NCBI GenBank assembly: GCA_016297325.1
Contig: JAEDGW010000095.1
Location: 1 to 10,110, forward strand
Direction of reading: 5' to 3'
Source of the DNA: Coprococcus sp.
GTDB lineage: Bacteria; Bacillota; Clostridia; Lachnospirales; Lachnospiraceae
Length of the DNA stretch: 10,110 nucleotides
Each line of letters begins with the position of its first letter. Position 1 is the stretch's first letter. The position numbers and the translations under genes were made by a program. Below the pieces are notes generated by a model that was given only the letters and a program-made list of their open reading frames with translations, searched no databases and had not been told where the DNA came from. Shown in pieces: positions 1-7,600 of this stretch.

Positions 1-48
1 ATTGCAGGTACAGAGAATAAACTGTCATTTGGTTCAAAAAACAAATAG
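1..48 (+). CDS. plsY: PlsY C-terminal tail (glycerol-3-phosphate acyltransferase), 5'-truncated by window
   Basis: Only the final 15 codons and a TAG stop are present, reading IAGTENKLSFGSKNK. A short basic tail containing a GTENK-like segment is typical of the cytoplasmic C-terminus of clostridial PlsY, the membrane enzyme that transfers an acyl group from acyl-phosphate to sn-glycerol-3-phosphate. The gene directly downstream is gpsA, which supplies that substrate, and plsY-gpsA is a common gene order in Firmicutes. A strong terminator begins 12 bases after the stop, as expected for a gene end. The assignment rests on 15 residues plus context. Frame 2 is also open here, so the call is probable rather than certain. 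Confidence 0.65.
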   Translation: MAGTENKLSFGSKNK

Positions 49-60
49 TTTAGATTTTAT

Positions 61-95
61 AAGACGGTGGTATTGTTTTGATATCACCGTCTTTT
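61..95 (+). terminator. Intrinsic terminator after the plsY-like gene
   Basis: A 13-bp stem is formed by 61-73 (AAGACGGTGGTAT) and 81-93 (ATATCACCGTCTT), with one G-U pair and a 7-base loop. It is followed by a short T-rich run and a second T-tract near 103-109. The A/T-rich flank on the other side means it could also work on the opposite strand. It should stop transcription from the upstream gene, so gpsA probably needs its own promoter. Confidence 0.88.
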
Positions 96-202
96 ATATT
101 GTCTTTTTTATAAATATTAATATGAAAAACACTAATTAAAATTATGTGATTGAGTATGTATTTGATTTTACTATACAAAATGCTTGGTTCAGAAAAAGTG
201 AG

Positions 203-232
203 TTGACATAACATGCAATATTGCCGTAATAA
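203..232 (+). promoter_or_regulatory. Candidate sigma-A promoter for gpsA
   Basis: A perfect -35 hexamer TTGACA (203-208) is followed after 18 bases by TAATAA (227-232), four of six matches to the -10 consensus. Initiation near 239 would give a leader of about 160 bases before gpsA. The upstream terminator makes an independent promoter likely, but AT-rich DNA gives many chance matches. TGCTATAAC at 275-283 is an alternative. Confidence 0.45.
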
Positions 233-348
233 TAGCCTGAATTTTAAAAAATATCAAACTTATATCAATAACTTTGCTATAACATCTAGATTCAATTAAG
301 AAAAAATAGTAAAATATAAGAATGTTTTTAATCGTTAAGATAGTGCAA

Positions 349-361
349 GATGTAATACATC
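349..361. promoter_or_regulatory. 13-base palindrome upstream of gpsA, possible operator
   Basis: GATGTA and TACATC form exact inverted half-sites around a single central A, about 40 bases before the gpsA start codon. It is either a small regulator site or chance. It does not match an operator I recognise (for example the lipid regulator FapR), and six-base half-sites are weak evidence. Confidence 0.25.
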
Positions 362-402
362 GGTAAAAGAATACTTAAAAGGATAGATGGAGGTACTTGA
401 TA

Positions 403-1392
403 ATGAAAATTGGTGTTCTTGGAGCAGGCGGCTGGGGGTCCGCACTGGCTAATTTACTGGCTGGAAATGGTCACGAGGTGATCGTTTGGTCTATAGATGA
501 AAGAGAGGTTGCCATGCTCAGAGAGTTTCATGAGCAGAGAGACAGGCTGCCGGGCGTTATATTAAACAACAGCATAGATTATACAACAGATGCCTCGAGT
601 GCTGTTACGGGACAGGATATGGTAGTGTGTGCCATCCCTTCACCATTTGTCAGAAGTACAGCCAGGAGCGTTGCCGGATATGTACAAGAAGGGCAACTGA
701 TTGTGAATGTAAGTAAGGGTATTGAGGAGTCAACTCTTATGGCACTTGTGGAGATTATTGAGTCGGAGATTCCTCAGGCACATGTTGCAGTTTTGTCCGG
801 TCCGTCTCATGCTGAAGAGGTTGGCAGAGAAATACCTACCACGGTAGTTGCAGGAGCCCGTGATATTGAGATTGCCAAGATAGTCCAGAATGCATTTATG
901 AATGATTATTTCAGAGTTTATACAAGCACAGATGTTACGGGAATTGAACTTGGAGGTTCAGTGAAGAACGTCATCGCGCTTGCAGCCGGAATATCTGATG
1001 GCCTTGGCCTTGGAGACAATACAAAAGCTGCGCTCATGACACGTGGAATGGCAGAGATTATGAGACTGGGGCTGGCAATGGGCGCTGATGTAAAGACCCT
1101 TTCAGGACTTTCTGGCATGGGGGATCTCATCGTAACATGTACATCACTTCATAGCCGGAACAGAAATGCCGGATATCTCATAGGACAGGGAAAGACATAT
1201 GAGGAGGCGATGGCTGAGGTAAAGATGGTTGTTGAGGGCGTCTACTCGGCAAAAGCTACACTTGCTCTTGCAAGAAAATATGGTGTTGAAATGCCAATTG
1301 TTGAAGCTGTAAATAATGTGCTTTTCAATGGTATGACAGCAAAAGAGGCACTCACAGAACTGTTAAACAGGGATAGAAAAAGTGAACTATAA
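403..1392 (+). CDS. gpsA: NAD(P)-dependent glycerol-3-phosphate dehydrogenase
   Basis: Cytoplasmic enzyme that reduces dihydroxyacetone phosphate to sn-glycerol-3-phosphate, the backbone of phospholipids. The 329-residue product has the family's usual length. It opens with a Rossmann nucleotide site, GAGGWG (residues 7-12). SGPSHAEE (132-139) and GGSVKN with the probable catalytic Lys188 follow. Next comes NTKAALMTRG around Lys208, then SGLSGMGDLIVTCTS, all hallmark GpsA segments in the correct order. ATG403 is preferred over TTG397, two codons upstream, because GGAGG at 389-393 lies 9 bases before the ATG but only 3 before the TTG. The upstream plsY-like tail fits the same pathway. No clear terminator follows the TAA stop. 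No frameshift or missing motif was seen. Confidence 0.97.
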   Translation: MKIGVLGAGGWGSALANLLAGNGHEVIVWSIDEREVAMLREFHEQRDRLPGVILNNSIDYTTDASSAVTGQDMVVCAIPSPFVRSTARSVAGYVQEGQLIVNVSKGIEESTLMALVEIIESEIPQAHVAVLSGPSHAEEVGREIPTTVVAGARDIEIAKIVQNAFMNDYFRVYTSTDVTGIELGGSVKNVIALAAGISDGLGLGDNTKAALMTRGMAEIMRLGLAMGADVKTLSGLSGMGDLIVTCTSLHSRNRNAGYLIGQGKTYEEAMAEVKMVVEGVYSAKATLALARKYGVEMPIVEAVNNVLFNGMTAKEALTELLNRDRKSEL

Positions 1393-1442
1393 AAATAGAA
1401 ATTAGGACAAATGTGAACATATATTTCTTAAAAATTGTTTTT

Positions 1443-1462
1443 TGTTTACAAACTGTTTACAA
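1443..1462 (+). promoter_or_regulatory. Tandem direct repeat TGTTTACAA, 11-bp period, at the adhesin promoter
   Basis: TGTTTACAA occurs at 1443-1451 and again at 1454-1462, one helical turn apart, so two protein subunits would sit on the same DNA face. The pair occupies and overlaps the place where a -35 hexamer would be for the extended -10 at 1471-1479. That is the usual position for an activator working next to the polymerase. The second copy contains TTTACA, so it could instead serve as a -35 element for TACATT at 1479-1484 (17-base spacer). The protein that would bind is unknown. Confidence 0.4.
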
Positions 1463-1470
1463 TTACTGAG

Positions 1471-1479
1471 TGTTATGAT
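1471..1479 (+). promoter_or_regulatory. Extended -10 promoter of the adhesin gene
   Basis: TGTTATGAT is an extended -10 element (TG, one base, TATGAT), with no good -35 at the standard distance (AACTGT at 1451-1456). Transcription would start near 1486, leaving a leader of about 90 bases that begins almost exactly with the predicted hairpin. The alternative pairing TTTACA (1456-1461) with TACATT (1479-1484) would move the start only a few bases. Confidence 0.45.
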
Positions 1480-1492
1480 ACATTGAACTGTA

Positions 1493-1545
1493 ATAATGTC
1501 GTCTATGGGGAGAGTCTGTTCTGACATCCGGGGATAGATGATTAT
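1493..1545 (+). promoter_or_regulatory. Long hairpin at the 5' end of the adhesin mRNA leader
   Basis: Bases 1500-1506 (CGTCTAT) pair with 1534-1540 (ATAGATG). The stem continues as 1493-1497 (ATAAT) with 1541-1545 (ATTAT) past a two-base bulge. Inside, GGA (1509-1511) can pair with TCC (1527-1529) and GTC (1514-1516) with GAC (1523-1525), closing a six-base loop. Unpaired G runs lie on both sides of the internal loop. No T-tract follows, so it is not an intrinsic terminator. I could not match it to a known riboswitch class. It may protect the 5' end of a very long mRNA, or be a regulatory RNA fold. Confidence 0.5.
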
Positions 1546-1556
1546 GATCAGATTAT

Positions 1557-1567
1557 AAGGAAAGAGG
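1557..1567 (+). promoter_or_regulatory. Ribosome binding site of the adhesin gene
   Basis: AAGGAAAGAGG ends 10 bases before ATG1578. An earlier ATG at 1570 is followed after two codons by TGA, so 1578 is the workable start. The encoded N-terminus is a textbook signal peptide, which supports the choice. Confidence 0.75.
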
Positions 1568-1577
1568 TAATGAGAAT

Positions 1578-1682
1578 ATGACGAAGACTACAAAGAAACT
1601 CATAGCTTTGCTGTTGGCTGTTGTTATGATCACAACGTTGATCTCACCTTCTAATTATAGTTGGACAAGTGCAGCTGAAGCA
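1578..1682 (+). other. Sec signal peptide of the adhesin
   Basis: Residues 1-7 carry three lysines (MTKTTKK). A hydrophobic core, LIALLLAVVMITTLI, runs over residues 8-22, followed by a polar stretch ending SAAEA. Cleavage is likely after Ala35 (AEA) or Ala33 (SAA). No YSIRK motif is present. The following Thr/Ser-rich segment is typical of the mature start of a surface protein. Confidence 0.88.
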
Positions 1683-4600
1683 AGAACAGGGAATGAAAGC
1701 GCAACCCCGACAGATTCGATAGCTTTGCTGTCAGATGCGCAGAATATGGGGGAGATGGACAAATACATCACCGGCGTAATTATTCAAGGTGCTGATGGTA
1801 AGGTATATGGTTCAAGCAATACAAGCCATAAGATATATAAGCTTCCGCTTGACCCTAACGATTCAACAAAACAGGGAACAACAACGCAGATGGCTATGGA
1901 TATCACGTTTGACATTGATACGGTCAATGCGATCATAGCATCGGGAGAGGATGCTTCATTTACGTATAAGCTTCCTGATAATATAAAGCTCGGTAACAAT
2001 GTGTATGACAAACCGATATCAAAGGATGGCGTGCAGATTGGTTCATATTCAGTTGTAGACGGCATTCTTACTACTATTATATTTAAGGATAAGCTTGTTG
2101 AGAATGTCGAGCTTGAGGCGAGCTTCTCCGCATGGGTAACATTTGATCTTTCAAAATACAATGAAAAGAATGAAATTGAGAATAAGTTTACAAGCAAGAT
2201 AACTGTCAACGTACCAGTTGACTTCAAACCTGATGTAGATTTGATGAAGTCTGTTTCAAACGGATATACAGCAAATCCTGATGATGGTTATGTATATTTT
2301 GATTACACTGTAGAAGTTTCTTCAAAACATGGAACAGCATCAGCTGAGGGGACAACTCCTGATCTCATATTTAAAGATGTTATATCGAATGATCTGGTAG
2401 GGGTGCTTCCAGATGTGGTTAACATAAAAGTTGAAGATCCATCAGGAAATGATATTTCGTCGAAACTTTCCTATGACAGTAGTTCGGCCACGATTTCCGG
2501 AACACTTCCAAATCTTGGTGCAAAGCAGTCTTACAAAGTTACATACACGGTAAAGAGTGAAGTTGGTGATCTTGGACAGGACATCGTAAATCTGAATCAG
2601 AAAAATCAGGCTGATGTGGACAACAATACAGTAAGTGATTCTGAGCAGACAAACAAATCATATAAATATGTAAAAGATGGCGCTACAGATCTTAAGCTCA
2701 AGAAAAGTGTTTCTAACGTGACGGCTGATTCTGAGAACAGAACGATTACATTTAATTATAATCTTGTAATAAGTTCTGAGTACGGAACGGATGGTGATAT
2801 TGATCTCAATGATGTTATATCAGGTGAGCTTGATTCCAGACTTGGTTCAAACGCTAAAAGAAAAGTTCAGAATATAATTGTAAAGAAAAAGAATCTGAAT
2901 AATTGGCAGGACACGGTCCTCACTGATGAGAATTATGTGAAAGGACCTGATGGAGATATTGCAAATGATGGTCAGGTGCTTACCGGAACGCTTCCAAAGC
3001 TTGATGCGAACAATCAGTATGAGATAAGTTATGATATTGTCATATATGATATTGATGATGGTGTTGGTACCGTCAAGGTGAATTCGGATAATACAGCGAC
3101 AGCAGATGATGGTAAGAACACTTCCACAGAGACATCACACAGAGATATAGATTATAATGGTGGTAAGAAGACTCCAAAGGTATCAAAGAAAGGTGCCCTT
3201 TCAGAAGATGGAAGCAAGATTACATGGACCATCACTATAAATGAGGACAAAAAGAAAGATCTTACAGATGTAACTATCACAGATATATATAAGAAGAATG
3301 ATAATGTAGTTGATGAGGATAAGAATTGCGACGTAGAGATTAACGGAACCGCTTCAGCAACAAAGATCTCTCTTCCGGCAAACATAGTTCTTGATGGCGG
3401 TAAAGCATATCTTACAGATGGAACTAATAAGATTGAACTTTCCGACCGCAGATCAAAGATTGTTCTCACATATGAGACCGCTGTCACAGAGGGTGAGAAG
3501 CTTACTGATACATATTACAACGAAGTAGGTATAACTAAGGGAACTGATTCAGACAGCGCAAATGACAAAGTAGAAATTGATAATGGTGGTGTAAAAAAGA
3601 AATTTGTTGGCATCACAGATGGTGATGATATCAGCGTACTTGCATGGAAGACTACTATTTCAGGAAAGATAACAGCAGGCAGTACATATTCAGATAAGAT
3701 TGACAAGAAGTGGCCTGATGTTGACAGATCTGATCACTATTTTACGAATGAACAGATCAATAATATCCATGTCGGTGATTTGGTTCAGGGCACAGATTAT
3801 AAGTTGAGCTATCAGATAACTGAATTTTGTGGATGGGAGAATCAGCGAGTTGTTGATGATCTTTCGGGTATAAGTAATCCTTATGATATCATGGGTTTTG
3901 TCATTACATTCTTAAAGGATGTTGATTACGCCGACGGACAGACACAAAACATTGAGCTTACATATTCAACAACAGTAAAAACTGATGCTGATAATTATGA
4001 AGCTAAGAATGATGGAACATTTACTACTTCAAATTCATCAAAGGATGTTTCGGATTCTTACGTGGTCAAGAAAAAGACTCATGGAGCCATTGTGAAGAAG
4101 TACAGCATCAGCAATGGTGTTGACGAGAAGTCCAGCATTGTTGGATATGTAAAAGATGATAATGTATTTATATACAAAGTAGTTCTTAACGAAAATTTTG
4201 TATATGGAAAAGGTGATGTCCTTGATTTTTATGACGTTTTGCCTGAGGGAACAAGTCTTGATACACAGTATATAAATAATCACCGCAATGAGATACTTCC
4301 AAATGGAACGGGAGAGTGTGTTTCAGGCCTTGATGGAGTATATTTTGCAACATATTATGCTTACAATAAGACCAACCCTTCAACAGGTTTGGGAGGTTCA
4401 AATCACGTAAAGAATGTATCTGTTAATGGCAATAGGCTTAGTTTCAGCATTGATGACATGACTGTCTGGGATAATAAAGTTAAAATAGAGATGTACTATG
4501 CTGTAAAGGTAGATGCAGATGTTGATGCTGCTATTAGTGAGAATGACAGGACATTTGTCAACAATTGTTCTGGAACAATAACATCATCAGACGGTTCAAA

Positions 4601-7600
4601 TACTACAGAAACCGACAGCTCATCTGTAACTGTAACAAAGCCATCTATGTCAAAGACAGCTGGATCATTTGATAAGAATACAAAGAGCATAGAATATACT
4701 GTAAATATCAATGAAGATGGCAAAATGCTTGGAACAACAGGAACAGTTACTGTAGTTGACACATATGACTATTCATCTGCTGCATCAATTGATAATGTAT
4801 ATCTTAAGTCCGATTCACTTCAGCTTGTATATGCTGACACAGGAAGGAATGTTCCTTCTAATCTGTACAGTTATACATATGTAGATGATAACAGTGCCAA
4901 GAAATCTACACTGACACTCAATGTGCCTGATTCTACAAAACTGATATTAAAGTATAAATATGTGCTGTCATACACAGGCGCACTTGATACTACTATAAGT
5001 AACCAGGTGGGTATTCTTGGCTCAGTCAGTTCTGCGGACAGCAGCAGGGTTGAGACAGAAGTACACGATGATGGAGTTAATTACGTATCAAAGGTTAAGC
5101 AGTTCCATTTGACAATAATCAAGACTGATGCAGTCATGTCTGGAATAAAACTTAAAGGAGCAGAATTTGAACTTTACAGATACGGATCACCGGATGATCT
5201 TTCAGATACAAGCTGGCATCTCATAGAGCCTGATACGAGCGAAGAGCGAATCACGAATGCAGAAGGTAAGCTCACACTCAGAAGTCTGTATTATAACTTC
5301 TATTATAAGCTTGTTGAGGTTAGTGCACCGGATGGATATAAGACTCTTGATGAGCCTGTATATATTTACAACCTTAACGCTGATGCGGATTCGAAGAAGG
5401 GCCCTATACTTGAAGGTATAGATGATGTCAAATATCCTATATTAAGCGGTACTAGTATGGGAGAAGATAAGATTGCCGATTTCGATCTCCCTATAAGTAA
5501 TCAGCCGGAAGACAGAAAGATACAGGTAAAGAAGCTGTGGAAGGATGCAAATAATTCAACACTTTCAGATGAGAACATTCCTGTGGATGGCGATCTGGTT
5601 GTGAAAATATATTCATCAACAGTATCTTCGAGTTATGATAAAAACAGTACACCTGTTGCAACAGTTAAACTTAATAGGGGCAATAACTGGACAAGTGATG
5701 AGCTTTCCCTGCCAGTTGTAGACAGTAACAATAAGAATCTATTCTATTTTGCTGAAGAGGAATTCTCAGATGAGAACTTTGCGGTGTCATATAACAACAA
5801 TGGTACAGTAAATGGCATGATCACCATTACGAATACAGATAAGACTGTCCGAGTTGAAAAGACTGAGATTCCAGTGACAAAGGAATGGGTCGACAACAAT
5901 AACAAGCTGAATAAGAGACCGACAAGTGTCACTGTTGATCTGGCTGTTGAGAAGGCTGATGGAACAGCAGATATAATCGCTGATAAGCAGATCGTTCTTA
6001 GCGAAGAGAACGGATGGAGCGGTACATTTACGGATCTTGACAAGAAAGATGCAGACGGCAACATTATCAAATACACAGTTGTTGAGAATGAGGTAAGCGG
6101 TTATACAGGAGATGTAGACGTAACCCGTGATTCTGACGGTGTTGTAACTAATGTAAAGATTACGAATACAATCAATGTTGGAAGACTTCAGATCATCAAG
6201 ATGTTTGATGGCGGAGATTCACTTACAGATGCACAGAAGGCAGCCATAACATTTGATATTACAGGTCCTGCGTCATATGAGGGCGTGACCCATATATCAT
6301 ATGATCAGTTTGTACTTGGAAGCTATGTGATTGACAACGCTCCAGCCGGAACATATACGGTCACAGAGTCAAATGCAGACATAGATGGTTACAAGCACAC
6401 TGTAACATGTGAAGTGAATGGCAATACAATAGCCATCGGAGATAACGTGACGGTTATCGATGGGGATATAACTGCTATAACATTTGTAAACAAGTATGAA
6501 GAGCTTGTCGACATCAGTGGAACAAAGACATGGGATGATGCTGATGATCAGGATGGCATGAGACCAGAGAACATCACAGTCCGTCTGATGAATGGCGATG
6601 ATGAGGTGGACAATGTTACTGTGACACCAGATGCTATTACAGGAGAGTGGACATACAGTTTTACAGGCCTTCCTAAGTATGATTCGACTGGCAATGAGAT
6701 AAAGTACAGCGTCAAGGAAGATGCGGTTACGGGATACGATGCTGAGATTACAGGATATGATATCTTGAACAAGCATACACCTGAGACCATCAATATCAGT
6801 GGAACAAAGACATGGAGTGATGGTGACAACCAGGATGGAACAAGACCTGGCAGTATCACAGTCAATCTTCTTGCAAATGGTGTAAAGTATGCAAGCAAGA
6901 AGGTAGAGCCTGATGCTTCAGGCAATTGGAAGTACAGCTTCACAGATCTTCCAAAATACAGCAATAAGCAGGTGATCGTATATACGATTACAGAGGATGC
7001 AGTTGAAAACTATTCAACAGCAATAGACGGATACAATGTAACAAACAGTTATACACCTGGTAAGACTAGCGTATCAGTGACAAAGAACTGGGACGATGCG
7101 AATAATCAGGATGGCAAGAGACCTGAGAGCATAAAGGTTCAGCTCTACGCTGACGGTTCTCCTGTTGGAGAAGAGATCACTTTGACAGCAGACGATGGCT
7201 GGACATATACATGGTCTGGTCTTGCAGTAAAGAAGGCTGGTCATGATATTGCGTATACAGTGAAGGAGACTGAGATTCCTGAGGGATACACATCAGGTGA
7301 ACCTACAGGCAATATGACGGATGGATTTACTATCACGAACAGTTATACACCTGAGACAATTGATGTAAGTGGAACAAAGACCTGGGATGATGGTAATAAT
7401 CAGGATGGAACAAGACCTGGCAGTATCACAGTCAATCTTCTTGCAAATGGTGTAAAGACAGCCAGCAAAGAAGTAACACCTGATGCTGATGGCAATTGGA
7501 CATACAGCTTTGCAGATCTTCCAAAATATAATGATGGAACTTTGATAGTTTATACAGTATCAGAGAAAAATGTTGAAGGATATGATACGGCAGTTTCCGG

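Larger units (their letters stand above)
97..396. other. AT-rich gene-free gap between the terminator and gpsA
   Basis: About 300 bases with many stops in all frames and no open frame with a convincing ribosome site. It contains a candidate promoter (203-232), a weaker extended -10-like motif TGCTATAAC at 275-283, and a small palindrome at 349-361. I found no known riboswitch signature or tRNA. Confidence 0.6.

Noticed and set aside
323..367. Fourteen-codon frame MFLIVKIVQDVIHR in the gap before gpsA.
   Set aside because: There is no ribosome binding site, it is very short in AT-rich DNA, and nothing suggests a leader-peptide attenuator (no codon run and no terminator after it).
918..1130. 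A 70-codon minus-strand frame inside gpsA.
   Set aside because: It is antisense to the most conserved part of GpsA and shows no recognisable protein features.
1393..1442. Possible terminator after gpsA (AAATGT...ACAT followed by a T-rich run).
   Set aside because: The stem would have only four A/T-rich pairs and a two-base loop. The T-run at 1437-1443 leads into the direct repeat instead. No convincing terminator is visible.
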